From Schistocephalus solidus (lineage: Eukaryota; Platyhelminthes; Cestoda; Diphyllobothriidea; Diphyllobothriidae), in the NCBI GenBank assembly GCA_017591395.1, contig WEDG01000341.1, forward strand, positions 230,438-294,437: 64,000 nucleotides of DNA, in the 5' to 3' direction. Below are positions 47,730-59,149 of the stretch, piece by piece. The notes beneath the pieces are model-generated. The model saw only the letters and a program-made list of their open reading frames with translations, did not search any database and had not been told where the DNA came from. The position numbers and the translations under genes were made by a program. Each line of letters starts with the position of its first letter. The stretch's first letter is position 1.

Positions 47730-48680
47730 ATGTCTTCTGTTTCCCCATTACGAAGCTCAACCAAAATTCAGAATAACGAGCTTTTAGACAGCATTATCGC
47801 AGATGCATCACCATCGAGGGCAGAGCTGATACCTACAACCACTACTGTCAGTCAGCTCGTCGCATCCCACTCTCGGCCGGCGACTACAATGGTGGCAGCG
47901 GCTGACAGACCCTACCCCCCGGCGATAGTTACTCAGACGACCTTTAGCCGCAGCCCCAGCTCAACCTCCCATTCTTGGCGCCCCAACGCCCCTCCTTGTA
48001 CCCGACCGTTATGATCCCGACCAAAACATCCGCGAATGGCTTAAAGAATTATCATTTTTCCTCGTTAACGTACCCCTAGCAGACCACTTCACATATATGC
48101 TGCGATTTCTCTCCCCTCCCACGCGTAAATTTACTCTGACCGCTGGCATATCCATCTCCACTCCATTCTAAATGGCCCAAGATATTTTGCTCTCTTTATT
48201 TGACAAGCAGCTGCTATCCGCAGCCGCAGGCGAACATTTCTACAAGCTTTGCCATACTTCCAAGCAATCTACAAACATTTTAGCTCTCGAACTAAGTCAA
48301 CTCGCGCGTCTCACATTTCCCAAAACATCACAAGCCGACCGTGAAGGGCTAATCCTCCGCCGCTTTTAGGCAGGTCTACAGGACCGCACACTCACCAACA
48401 ACTTCTCGCTCAAACACCTACTAACCCATCCGCAGCCCTTAGACACTACCGCAAACACGACGATTTTTACAAGGAAGACACACAGCAGGATGTCGCCACA
48501 AATCCTCCTAGGAACCTATGAAATGCCCAAACGCCCATCATCCCTATTCCCCCTTAAAATTTACAAATCCCTAATACCCGACATCTTCCGGTGCGCTTCC
48601 CTAGCCACAACCCTGGTTGCCAACACTGCACAGCCTTTGGACTCCGGGCGCGACATTGTGGCACAACCCATCTTGTAAGT
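47730..48680 (+). pseudogene. gag remnant of the CsRn1-like element
   Basis: Starts at an ATG (47730; 'MSSVSPLRSSTKIQNNELLD'). The N-terminal part is Ser/Thr/Pro-rich. Frameshifts occur near 48010 and 48170, after which 'YFALF.KQLL' and 'LSQLARL' style text follows. It ends in a zinc-binding segment near 48610-48675 reading 'PGCQHCTAFGLRARHCGTTH', with Cys/His spacing like the atypical knuckle of the CsRn1 group rather than the standard CCHC. Gag normally packages the RNA. This copy cannot be translated as one protein. Confidence 0.7.
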
Positions 48681-48689
48681 TTCCTTTGT

Positions 48690-51600
48690 CTGACTCCGTT
48701 TTCCGTCATATCTTGCCTGACGTCCCCGCCTTTGTCATTTCTGTGTTACTTGCTGGTCATCCTTTGCAGGCTTTAGTCGATACTGGTGCTAAGGTGTCAC
48801 TCGCAGCCAGCCATAGGCTTTCACGACACCTGTTAAGCCGAATAGAACCCTTACCAGTGACACGTCAGTTACGCGCCGCTAACGGTTCCCCGATTTGCAT
48901 ATCGGGCACTATATCTTTACACTTTCTGATCGAAAAAACACCCATAACTACCTGATCGCACCACACAGCACCTGGCCCCTTGTGCTAGGGTTAGACTTCC
49001 TTACGGTGTATGACTGTACTATCCATATGCGTGACAGACGTATTCGTCTTGGATCTAACACCAATGCCTTAGCCCCTCCCACCGCATTACCGGACTATGA
49101 CCTCATGTAAACCACGGTGCTTTCTGTTGTTGCCTTAGACCTATCACATTTGGATGACGTTATGCCCTCCCCTTCTTTGGTACGGCCCGTGGCCTACACG
49201 CAGGTAAAAGACCTCCTAACATCGTTCCCTGAATTATTTACCTGGTCAACCGCCTCCATTGGCCGCACCCATTTGATCCAAAACACTATTGATACAGGTG
49301 ATGCCAAGCCCGTCTGGCAAACTCCATGGTGCATACCACTTCGCTATCGTGCAGAGGTCGATAAGTTGCTCGATGAACTATTGGAGGCCAAGATTATTCA
49401 GCCATTTTCGTCCCCTTTGGTGTCGCCTATAGCTTTAGTTCCGAAGAAGGATGGCTCACTTCACCTTTGTATAGACTATTGCCGTCTCAACGCCGTTACG
49501 GTACGGGATTCTTTCCACCCTCCCGCGGTTGGACGATATACTAGCCTTCCTTGGCAATGCCACATGGTTCTCAACCCTTGACCTTAAATCAGGGTATTGA
49601 CAAGTCGGAATAAACCCGAACGACCGCCACAAAACGACTTTTACCGTCCCACGAGGATTGTTTTGGATTCCAACGTTCCCCTTCGGCTTGTGTAACGCTG
49701 CAATCACCCTCCAACGCCTCATGTACCACGTCTTATGGCCACTAATCCCAAATAAATGTCTGGTGTACCTGGATGATGTCATTTTCTTCGGGCACACGAT
49801 CGCCGAACATAACAGTTACCTATGGGCAATGTTGGAGGCACTCCGCGATGCTGGCTTAACGCTCAACCCCTCCAAATGCCTTTTCCTCCTAACAGAAGTA
49901 CGTATTTTAGGTCACCTCATAACACCAGGTCGTATATCACCTTTACCCGACCGACTATAATGCATTTGCACTTGGCCAACTCCCACCAACCCGGCAGGAC
50001 TTCTGAGTTTCTTAGGGTAAGCTTCCTACTGTAGGTGGTTTATCCGTAATTTTACCCACATCATCAGCCCCCTTTATGAACTTAGTGAGAAAGGTAGATT
50101 CTACACCTGGTCGGACGAATGCACACGTATTTTCTCTGACCTACGCACGGCTCTCTGTTCTGCCCCCCAACCCCTGCTCTCTCTCTCTCACCCAAACGTG
50201 AATGATGATGCTCCACCTCTTTATCCTAGATACCGACGCTAGTGGTTTCGCCATAGGTGCGGTACTTTCTCAGGCTGATAGCGACGGGGTAGAACACTCC
50301 ATCTCCTTTACTAGCAACACACTTAAAAAACGTAACGCAATTACTGCACCTTTCGCAGAGAACTACTTGCGATCGTCTTTTTATACGCCAATTCAAACAT
50401 CTGTTTACCAGACGGCGTTTCATTCTTCGAACCGATCATTGAGCCCTACAATCGCTGCGTTCCTTTAAGGATCCGATGGACCAACTTGCCTTCTGACAGG
50501 AGTTCTTGCAGGATTTTGACTTTGATTGTTAGTATCGGCCGGAAAAAAGAACACAGTAATGCGGACGCCCTATCCCACCTACTCCAAACCCCCAGCGACG
50601 ACACAGATACCCCAATATTGCACGTTCATGGAATATTGGTATTCGAACGAACACGCAATGTCTGGGCGTCAGTGCCGAGCAACGATCCAGGTACCATCGT
50701 TATCTATATCAACCTTATCGGAGGTTTTTCAAAAACTTCAGACCGGGAAATGACAGGCTCCAGTCAAAATGCCCGAATTTTATTAAACCAGTGGCCCTAT
50801 CTTACCATTGATAACGATAAATTATTTCATCGTGACCCACTCTCTCACCAGCTACGCCCAGTTGTTCCGAGCTGCCTCTTCGAGTCCATCCTGAATGACC
50901 CCACAGCGAACTGAAGCACTGCGGTCAGTGCAGGACCGAACTCGCTACTGAAGCACGGTTTTTGTGGCCACAGTTACAGTCTTCCGTAGGGCGTTTCTGT
51001 CAGTCCTGTGCCATCGGCGCTAACCTCAAACTCCTCATACACACATCCCGAGCCCCAATGGAACCAATGACTACCGAATTCCCTAGGGAGCGCGTCGGTT
51101 TGGATATCATAGGGCCCCAATCAATCTCTGTACGCGGATTCGAGTATATCCTGGTCATGGTTGTCTACTTCACAAAATGGGTCGAGGCCGTACCCCTTCT
51201 CTGACAAGATGCAACTTATGTTGCTAACGCATTAACCCGCACCTGGATCAGCCGTTGGGGTGCCCCTTTATGTGTAAAACCCGACTGCGGCACTAACTTA
51301 GAATGCCAGCTGCTACTCGATGTCTTTCAGATACTAGACATTTGGAAAACACACATGACACCCTACCATCCTGAAGGTAACGGTCTCGTCGAAAGAACGA
51401 ATCGCACCTTACGCAACCTTATCCTTGCCTTCTCATAGGATGGCCACGAACACAACTGGAGTGCCCACCTACTATTTTGCCTCCTGGCATTCTGATGAAC
51501 GGTTTCATTCTTCTACGGGTTTCACACCCCATTATCTTTGGGCAGGCCGCGACCTCCGCTGTCCCGCCGATCTCTTCTATCCCCTTCAGAAGCCTGAACC

Positions 51601-51984
51601 AGCCAAACCTTCACACAGTTATGCGGAACCCTCCACTCGGCTCACAATACAGCTTGAACCACCCTTGGAACCGTATCTCTACACCAAAAATACAAATTCA
51701 ATCGCCACACATCAGGTAATACACATCAAATCGGTGACCTTGTAATGTGTTACGTACCTACTCCACCCCGCGGTGTCTCCGCCAAATTCTACCACCCCTG
51801 GCATGGACCATATGCCATCATAAACATCCTAGCACCGACCACCTTCCTACTTGTGACGCTATCCACCCCGATCTACCCCCCATTACTGCAGACTTCGCGA
51901 AGCTTAAGGCTTATCGTGGCCGATCATTGCGGCGCACGAGGTACCCCCGGTTGTAATATAAATCACCATTCCCTCTCCCACTGA
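48690..51984 (+). pseudogene. pol remnant (PR, RT, RNase H, IN) of the CsRn1-like element
   Basis: Domains in order: aspartic protease 'LVDTGAKVSLAASHRL' (about 48771-48820) and 'LVLGLDFL' (about 48980); RT 'ALVPKKDGSLHLCIDYCRLN' (49432-49491), 'TFPFGLCNAAITLQRLM' (49670-49725), catalytic 'VYLDDVIFFGHT' (49763-49797) and 'LTLNPSKCLFL' (about 49857); RNase H 'ILDTDASGFAIGAVLSQ' (50224-50275) and 'SNADALSHL' (about 50550); integrase 'GLDIIGP' (51096-51116), 'DCGTN' (51282-51296), 'HPEGNGLVERTNRTL' (51369-51413), giving the D,D-35-E-type triad. At least four frame changes and in-frame stops (for example at 49577-49579 and 51201-51203) inactivate it. The visible catalytic residues are mostly retained, so decay is mainly by indels. 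Confidence 0.88.
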
Positions 51985-52017
51985 TGACTACAGCAGTGAG
52001 GACGGTGCTTCACTTTA

Positions 52018-52027
52018 TGAGGGGGGC
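52018..52027 (+). other. Polypurine tract of the LTR element
   Basis: 'gaggggggct' immediately upstream of the 3' LTR start (52030), in the position of the plus-strand primer site. Confidence 0.6.
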
Positions 52028-52029
52028 TA

Positions 52030-52485
52030 CGTAACAGACAGAACCGAACCCCTATTGTTTTAGTCAAATTGGACCTTAGTTATCCTTTTTTAGTTGTAGA
52101 ACCTGGTGGCACGCTCTTCAACCCCCCGGTGCCCGTCTCCATATTCAAGATTAGCTCCTGACTTCCCATATCGTACACTAATTGTTTACGTTTCATATCG
52201 TTCCAACCCGGTTTATCCTAGCTGAAGATTAACTGTTACGATTATCACATTTATTCATATCGTCCCCATTGTTCAAAGTTAGTTTCCCATTAAACGACTT
52301 CTTAATATTGACCTATTTCTCTATCACTATCAACTCCTTGCATCTGAACTCGAAGGAAGTTTTCGGCTATACCATATCGCGTATCCTTAATTTGTGTATT
52401 GTAACGCACCAATCCAGTTCATATCAGTTCAGTTCCGTGTATTTGACGGAAAAATGTTTACGCCTTTGAACTCCCTATTTGTTAC
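52030..52485 (+). repeat. 3' LTR of the CsRn1-like element
   Basis: Begins cGTAACAGACAG (the expected TG has mutated to CG) and aligns with 47217-47620. The likely end is near 'tgttacg' (52485), matching the inverted TGTAAC start. No convincing target duplication was found next to it. Confidence 0.8.
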
Positions 52486-52489
52486 GTAA

Positions 52490-55060
52490 AAATCGCAAGA
52501 AGTAGAAGCAACGTAAAGACGTTAAATTCTAATGAACGTATAGATATTGGTCGTGTGCAGCCTTGAGAAGGAAATTGAGACTATTTCGGAGCATTCTGAT
52601 TCAGAGGGGTCGAAGACTATATCTATTGTATAAGTCACTATATGAACTGTGTATGCCATCACATTTTGACAAAGATCTGGTAAAGCCTCTTCAAATGCTT
52701 TCTTATATTTTTTCTGGTCGTCTGAGGGCATTATACCAAAGAAAACTGAGCAGTAATCCAGGAGAGGTAATACGTTAATTTTAAAAAGATGTATCTTTAG
52801 TGTATTTGAAGTGAAAATTTTACAAATGAATCCACATAGGCGAGCAGCGTTTGGTGATATCCATTTAACGTGGGGGGTAAGTCAAGAGTATTTGTATAGC
52901 TCAGTCCTAAGTCTTTTATGAATTGTGATTCTTTTATTTCTTAATCATAAAAATTATGGGTGGCAGTTTTTTGTACCAAATATCTATAGATTGAATTTGT
53001 TCAATGAGAATGGAATTTGCCACTGGTTACTCCAGCCATTCATCTTTTTGAGATCCGCTGCTATATTAGTGTGCATATTAGTCCCTGCCTGCTCATTATC
53101 CGCAAATATAAATGTTTTCGCAGTGGTCGATATGGCCGAGAGGTCTTGAATATATATGATTAAGAGAAGGGGACCTAAGATAGTGCCCTGTAGCACTCCA
53201 GTATTAATAGGAAATGGGTCGGAGACAACAGTTCGAATCTGCTCTATTTGATATCCGTTTCGGACGTAAGATGTAAGAAAGTCAAATATGGGAGGCCGTA
53301 TGTCATGGCTTATTAGCTTCGTTATAAGCCTTTTATGGGGGACTTTGTCGAAGTAGACTGAGATCGAAGTATGCTATGGCAACCGTATTTCCTTCATATT
53401 TGTTTCTGGAAATGAATTCCAGAAAATTGAGTTAGCAGGACTGACATGACTTCTTAGGTAAGAAGGCATGTAAGAAGGGAGGTACGAGGTTGGTGTTTGT
53501 CAAGTAATTTAGTATTTGAATGTTTACTACTTTTTCTAGAATTTTGGCGATTGTCGTTGTTCTATGAACACCACGATAGCTTTCCATATTAGATCGGTTA
53601 CCATTTTTATGGATTAGTGCAATGCTGAAATATTTCCATATGTCTGGAAAAATTTTATTTGCATGAAGTAAAGAGAATAGTTTAGCGAGGAGTATTGGGG
53701 CATATATTATATGGTTAATTATACATGGAGGGATTTTATAGGTCTCATAGGAGGAAGACTTGAGTAGTTGTCGTATAGCTGTTTTTTTACTGTTTCTTCA
53801 CTAAAACCAATCTCACTAAGGGTACAGGTGGCTAGTTCGTTTGGTCGTGGAATAGGTTCAGCTTCTATTGTATAGTCGGCGGAGAAGCACTTGTTGAATA
53901 GATTCATTATTTTGTTGTCATTTGTTATTCTTTGTCTTGAGTCTGTGATCATACTTTTAGACCCTGATTTTCGGTAAGTTGTCATTTTCTTTTGAAAAAT
54001 TTGGGCTGTTTGTCTTGGGGATTCAAGCGCACGGTATTCTGTAGCTATGAACGTTTTTGTTTCCATTAAGGTAGACAGGTCATGGATTTCTTAAATTCGT
54101 CACAAAGTGTATAAGTAACTAACACGGGGATCTTGTTGTTGTTTTTTTTTAGTTTTGTAAGTCGCTTTGAGATAATATTTAGTATTTTTGGCTTTTTATG
54201 CGGGAAGCGGTATTCTACTGTGGGATCTCTTGTACTGTTTAGAGTATAGTATAGAAGGTTACTTGCTTCTGTGGGGGGGGGGTTATTAGAAGGAATGGAC
54301 TCCAGTCTAGTGATCTGGTATAGCTGTTCATTGAGTCCTGGTCAAGTTTTTGAAGATTCATTCGACTGAATTGTGTGCTGGTTTTATGTTTAGTGGGAGC
54401 ATGGATATTATTGTTTTTTGATCGCTATCAAAAGTTTTGCTGTCATAGCGCGTACATATGGGCCAAATATCATTGGTGAGAATAATTTTGCGTATGTTGT
54501 TTCCTCGGGTTGGTTTATCGATTATTTGAGTCCAGTTGTGAAATGCAATGATAGATAATAGTTCTTCATGTTTTGTTGGGGCTGAGTGTTCGATCCAGTT
54601 AACTTCTGGACGGTTTAAATCACCTATAATTATCTCATATTCGTTGTTTATATTTTATATATTGTCCATTAAGTTGTTGAGGCCAGTATGAGCATTAATG
54701 CATTCAGGGGAGAGTAGAGACCTACGATTTAAATATTTTTATGATTCTGAGATTGTATCGAGGCAAAACAATCTTCTCCGGTGAAAGACTCGTTTGGAAA
54801 ATCAAGAGCACTTTTTTCAAGTATAGTTTTGATGTATATCAAACATCCTCCACCTCATTTATATAGGTGGTCCTGTCTATAGAAGGTTTAGTTTACGATA
54901 AACAGTGATTCATTAGATTTAAATTCATTTGTCCATGTTTCAGTGACGCAAAAGATATCTGGGTTATAAATTTATAGAACAGTTTTGATTTGAGACATTT
55001 TATAAACTATAGATCTTGCATTTTATTAGAGCCATGCTTATGACATTGGATATGGAGATT
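52490..55060 (-). mobile_element. CR1-like LINE with endonuclease and reverse transcriptase
   Basis: Minus strand. The endonuclease starts near 55050 ('VYKMSQIKTVL'-like), then 'PDIFCVTETWTNEF' (about 54955), 'GGGCLIYIK' (about 54855), 'IIGDLNRPEVNWIEH' (54640-54590), 'WTQIIDKPTRGNNIRKI' (about 54530). A linker 'ESPRQTAQIFQKKMTTYRKS' (54025-53965) follows. RT has 'AYFDLSLLRQSPP' (53385-53340), 'LQGTILGPLLLIIYIQDLSA' (53193-53134) and 'TFIFADNEQAGTN' (about 53110). The catalytic FADD reads FADN, removing the second Asp. The C-terminal thumb ('DLGLSYTN'-type, about 52915) continues to 'PSDDQKKYKKAFEEALPDL' (52728 downward). Several stops and frameshifts. It stops at the 3' LTR of the gypsy element, so its own 3' end is missing. 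Confidence 0.85.
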
Positions 55061-55094
55061 ATGGGCCATGGTGAAAAAAAACATTCCATAAGGT

Positions 55095-56070
55095 GTTTTG
55101 CATGTTTGGTGGGCTAAGACGAGGGATATTGAGTGTGGTGGTACGCCGAGGGGCGACTCCGGCCGCGCCAGCCCGCCTGCGCCCTCTCCCATCTCCGGTC
55201 TTCTTGACCTTGTCCTGACACCGGGCTCAGGTGGGGGAGGAGAGAGAGTGTGGTAACGTTATGCGCAACGTTGGAAGGTTGCCAACTGACAATTACACTT
55301 AGACCTCACAGTTAGTCCAATGTGTGTTTGTGTGGAGTGGCTGACTGGTGGTCTCTGAGTCAGGCTGCGATGGCTCCGTCTTAACGTGACCTCTGGCTAT
55401 CTCACACATGCGAGATGTAAGCCGTTCAACCCCCTGTTATGTGAAATCCTGGTGCTCGTGTTTGGGGGGCCAGGACGTGTACGTAGTACACGTAGACAAG
55501 ATCACCAGCAGCTGCGTCACTTCCGCATCAGACAAGCTGACCGGCTCGGAGAGTGGTTTGACTGTGGGGGTGGGGAAGAGAGTGAGTTGACAGTTCAGCC
55601 CATGTTTTTCACTATAAATAATCTGACGCGCTTGAAAACTATCATGGTGCGCTAAAAGCCGTGGCTTGGAAGGTTGCCAATTGACGGGATAACTCCGGAC
55701 CGCGTGGTTAGCCCACTGGGTGTTTTTGTGTAGTGGCTGACTGGCGAACTGAGAGTCAGGCTGCAATGGCTCCTTCTTAATGTGGCCTTATGGCACTCCC
55801 ACTTAGTGGGATCCGAAGCAGGTGTGGTGGTAGGCCCAGGGGCGGCTCGGCCGCGCCATCCACCTGCGTCCTCTCCCGCCTCTGGGCTTCTGACTCTGTA
55901 TTGACACCGGAGCTTAGGTGGGGAGGAGGAGAGAGTGGGGTTGCTGCAGCGCAAGGCTTCTATCACTTAAAAACTAATTCACGTGCAAGTCACCGTTCCT
56001 GCACGCACTTGGGTGTGGAGCATAGGGTGGACATCGTCGAAATCGACGGTCGAACTATCGATTTAGCAGG
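55095..56070 (-). repeat. Repeat X copy 5, longest, with internal direct duplication
   Basis: Two successive X units in opposite orientation to the copies at 7.4 and 25.4 kb. The blocks at 55130-55255 and 55845-55940 both read 'ggccgcgcca...ctcccgcc/catctc' followed by the 'acaccgg-gctcaggtggggg' stretch. The module 'ttggaaggttgccaa-tgac' occurs at 55270 and 55663. Homology to 28855-29580 extends over both modules. Overlapping frames of up to 109 codons on both strands (55386-55655, 55437-55766, 55652-55966) are repeat-derived. Confidence 0.7.
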
Positions 56071-56570
56071 TTATCTTGACTGGGTCCAGCGTCTCTGATT
56101 TTATGTTGTTCTAAGGTGCTGTTACTGCATTTGAGTTTGGTTTTGGCTGTTGATGAACTCCTCTTCTAACTGCGTTTGCAGTTGTGCGTTGATTGCCATG
56201 GGGGTAGAAGAATACGTTGAAGGCTCGACTAAAGAAATTCTGTGTTGATTATTTCTGGTCTTTTAGATGGTTTTATTATGGAGTTGTATTCGCTGCATTG
56301 GTGTAAAATCTGGACCTAGGAAGGATTTAAAGGTTTGGAAACTTTTGTTTAATGCCCGATTATTTAGTATCTTTTCAGCCTCGGTTTGGGTAAAGAATGT
56401 TGCTAATACTGGTCAATTGTGAATTTCCAGTTAAGATCTATCTGCAAATTCGGAGGAAACCAAATGTACTATAGACACTAGTAGTGGAAAGCTGAGTGAG
56501 GTTATTAGTAAATGAATTTGGATCTAACAGAGAATCGAGGATCGTAAAAGCGATTCGTGTTTCTCTACAA
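56070..56570. other. Unassigned DNA
   Basis: No gene or repeat recognised. Confidence 0.5.
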
Positions 56571-56768
56571 ACTGAGTTCTTTTGTGATACTTAGATAAGT
56601 ATAATAATTTATAAATTATCCCTAAAGGATTACTTCAGTATATTGTTATCCAGTTTAACTGCGATAATTAATTTACCTCGCAAACTGGTTCTTTAATGAT
56701 ACTTAAATTATCCTAAGGATTACTTCAGTATATTGTTATCAGTTTAGCTGCGAGGTAATTAATTACCT
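56571..56768. repeat. Imperfect tandem duplication, about 113 and 85 bp
   Basis: Both units contain 'gattacttcagtatattgtt', 'atc-agttta-ctgcga' and 'taattaatt-acctc'. The second unit lacks about 20 bp near its start. Confidence 0.85.
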
Positions 56769-56769
56769 C

Positions 56770-57240
56770 CAAAATTTTGGATCACAGAACACGAGTTCTT
56801 TGCGGTTAAGATTGTATTACAGAAGAAGTTATAGAGCAAATGCATAAAAACTGATGTTTAAAAATAATCCACATACTCGACCTTTGTATGGAATGTAAAA
56901 TAAAGGAATCGCAAAATATTTTTAAAATATTTAAATTTTACTTCACAACGTTAATCAAAGTTATTACTTAATTTTTACATCAATTAACACAGAATCCTTG
57001 CTATACCAATTATTTTTTTTCGGAAAATAGTTTTTCTTATTTTATAATCAACTTTTGTTTGAAATCAATGGTAATCGCTATCCTCATGTACGAAAATCCT
57101 CTTTGAAAATGTGCTGGCGAGCAGACTCGGAAGTTAATAAGCAATTGTGTCAATAAAAACACAAACTCAGTAACATTTATTTTTGGATGATAGGTTTTTA
57201 AAATTCAGAAAGTAAAGAGAACACATTACATTGTTGATGT
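56770..57240. other. Unassigned AT-rich DNA
   Basis: No features recognised. Confidence 0.5.
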
Positions 57241-57244
57241 TAGA

Positions 57245-58090
57245 GAAATTTTTCAAGAAGGACTTAACTGGCTATCTGAGTAGTCCGATAAATGGCAAAT
57301 AAAGTTCAACTTTGATAAATATTTAATTTTTAATTTTTATTTAATTTTATTTATTTATATGTCGTAAAAGTGGTTCAAAATAAAAGAGATATGCGCTATT
57401 GGCGACTCCCATCAAAACATCCTTGACAAAAGGTGCCTGTACAATGTTTCCTAGCAAAAGGGCATAGGAATCACCATTTTATCTTCCCTAAAAACCCTCC
57501 GCTCAATGCGGTACGTTGCCAAAAAGGGCATTCAATGTCCTGTTTTGCCATGAAAAGAACTTTTCGTAGATATCCACAAGGAAAAATTTTTGATAAATAT
57601 ATTGAACGTTCACTCGTTCACATATGGAATATGGGATTCAGGCGTGGTGAGCGTGGATGAAAAGATATTACAAATTGCTGGTAAAAGGTTCAAAGAAGGG
57701 CAGCAAACGCCATGCAGAGTCTAAATTCTCTATCATACAAATTCAGACCTGCAGGTCTTTACCTTTTCCTCTTGATTACAGGCAGAGTCGAGGCGATCTC
57801 GTGCAATTATACCGGCTCGTAAAGAATTGGGGCTGTGCTCTGCACTTCGAGGATATTTTTTATCGGCCACAACAACGAAACTGCGTGGAAATTCTCTCAA
57901 ACTTCGAGGAACATTACCCCACCTCAATGATCGTCGCCACTCGTTTTTGCAGCGACTTTTCGGTACTTGGAGCGCTCGCCCAGATGGCATCATAAGGGCG
58001 GACACAACAGACACATTCAAGCATATACTGGAATTTTATTTATTTATTGCAAGTTTATTGGCGAGGTTAAAAGAGATCTGCCAGTGAAAA
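57245..58090 (+). mobile_element. CR1-like LINE, C-terminal half, interrupted
   Basis: Plus strand: 'EGLNWLSE' with 'SDKWQIKFNFDKY' (57257-57325), the RT thumb region after the catalytic box. Then an AT-rich interruption (about 57326-57400), 'MKRTFRRYPQGKIFDKYIER' (57550-57609), 'KVQRRAANAMQSLNSLSYKF' (57685-57745), 'FPLDYRQSRGDLVQLYRLVK' (57766-57825), 'TTKLRGNSLKLRG' (57871-57909) and a final 'TFKHILEFYL' (58014-58043). These are the conserved end of CR1-type ORF2. The copy at 39470-39920 shows the same blocks, so both belong to one superfamily. 5'-truncated, with stops and frameshifts. Confidence 0.82.
57326..57400 (-). repeat. AT-rich LINE-tail-like insert
   Basis: 'atttaatttttaatttttat' to 'tatttatttatatgtcgtaa' interrupts the LINE coding region. 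On the minus strand it resembles the TAAA-type tail plus 'gacat' end seen at 44058-44105. Target duplication unclear. Confidence 0.4.
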
Positions 58091-58129
58091 AAATGGATCT
58101 TTCTTTCATGTGTTCCCAGGAGTAAAAAC

Positions 58130-58981
58130 CGCAGTTTATCGGGTGATTAAAGTTCAGGCACACGGTGTAGTCCTTCTCCTTTTAGTGTTAAGGATTCGGT
58201 ATTTTGCAACAGCAGCAGGTATGTCAGCGAACGGTTGAGGAACACCCTGCTATTAATAGTCTCTGTTGTTCACAACCAGATCTTACGTTCACCAAATCTG
58301 ATAACTATCAAAACCATCAAACATCGGCATTTATCGAAAGATTCTGTTGATATAGTGTGTTCTTGGGAATAATTTTCCCACATATGACCATCTAGGTTGA
58401 CTTCGTCGGCTTATCTAAATATAAGACCTCATCACAGAAGTAAATGCTCTTCCAGAATGAGGGCTTGTATGTAATATATATCTTATCAAATAAAAAAACG
58501 TTCCCTTTTATGTTTCCTACTTAAAACTGGCTTGATTGTGGCATTTGCCTGGTGCATTTCAAATTCCTTAATCCTTTTCCTGATTATGGTCATATAGAAC
58601 ATCGGTAGATGTTCCCTGTGAATGATCTTAAAGGGGGAAAACAATGATACTTTTTAGTGTACAACGAATAAAATCATCGTACTGCTTACTTGTGGAACGT
58701 TTTGGTCCACCTTGCTTTCTTCTAGGCATGTATCGATCATTAAGAATGCGCCGCACAGTGACCTTACTGATATCAAAAATACTAGCTACCGACTCACGCG
58801 GCACTCCTTCTGCTGCAAGTTTACGTATTCGTTCATAGTCAACTGCAGATAGATATTGTCTTGACATCTTTCTCGTACGGCGTGACAGAGAAAAATGTCG
58901 GCATCTCGCGGCTTTTTCGTATATATGCTTGGTCACAGTTCCAATTACCGGTGTGATAAAAACAAAAATACACTCACACAA
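58130..58981 (-). pseudogene. Tc1/mariner-like transposase remnant with intact N-terminal HTH
   Basis: A 117-codon open frame (58981-58628). From Met at 58867 it reads 'MSRQYLSAVDYERIRKLAAE', 'GVPRESVASIFDISKVTVRR' and 'ILNDRYMPRRKQGGPKRS', a helix-turn-helix of the type that starts Tc1/mariner transposases and binds the inverted termini, followed by a GRPR-hook-like basic stretch. Downstream (to about 58130) broken frames give 'SFWKSIYFCDEVLY', which may mark the first catalytic Asp region, but a full DDE core is not recoverable. No terminal inverted repeats were identified. The uninterrupted HTH may be chance preservation. A host HTH protein exon is the alternative. Confidence 0.5.
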
Positions 58982-59149
58982 CTTTTATTATTGCATTTTT
59001 TTGGCACAAGACGTCACAAATTCGCAACACTGAATTTTTGAAAAACTAAATCCATCCTTGTTTACCCGATACCAACGTGAGTTCTCATATCTACATTTAC
59101 CTGATTTTTCGTGATCGTGAACTTAACTTTTCCATCCCCTCAAAGGATA

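Larger units (their letters stand above)
47217..52485 (+). mobile_element. Ty3/gypsy LTR retrotransposon, CsRn1-like, nearly full length but inactive
   Basis: A 5.3-kb element with direct LTRs in the order LTR-gag-PR-RT-RNase H-IN-LTR. No env-like frame is seen between integrase and the 3' LTR. Gag carries an unusual zinc motif and pol matches the CsRn1/Kabuki group of trematode gypsy elements (protease 'DTGAKVS' followed by 'LRAANGSPI'). Stops and frameshifts occur in every domain, and the LTRs differ at about one base in seven over the first 60 aligned positions by my count, so the insertion is old. Its right LTR ends where the antisense LINE begins, suggesting insertion into or next to that LINE. 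Confidence 0.9.

Noticed and set aside
47214..48014. 266-codon continuous frame, the longest in the window
   Set aside because: Its first about 170 codons translate the 5' LTR and leader; only the part from the ATG at 47730 is gag-like.
47217..52485. Endogenous retrovirus interpretation of the LTR element
   Set aside because: Gag-pol order and motifs are Ty3/gypsy and no envelope-like frame lies between integrase and the 3' LTR.
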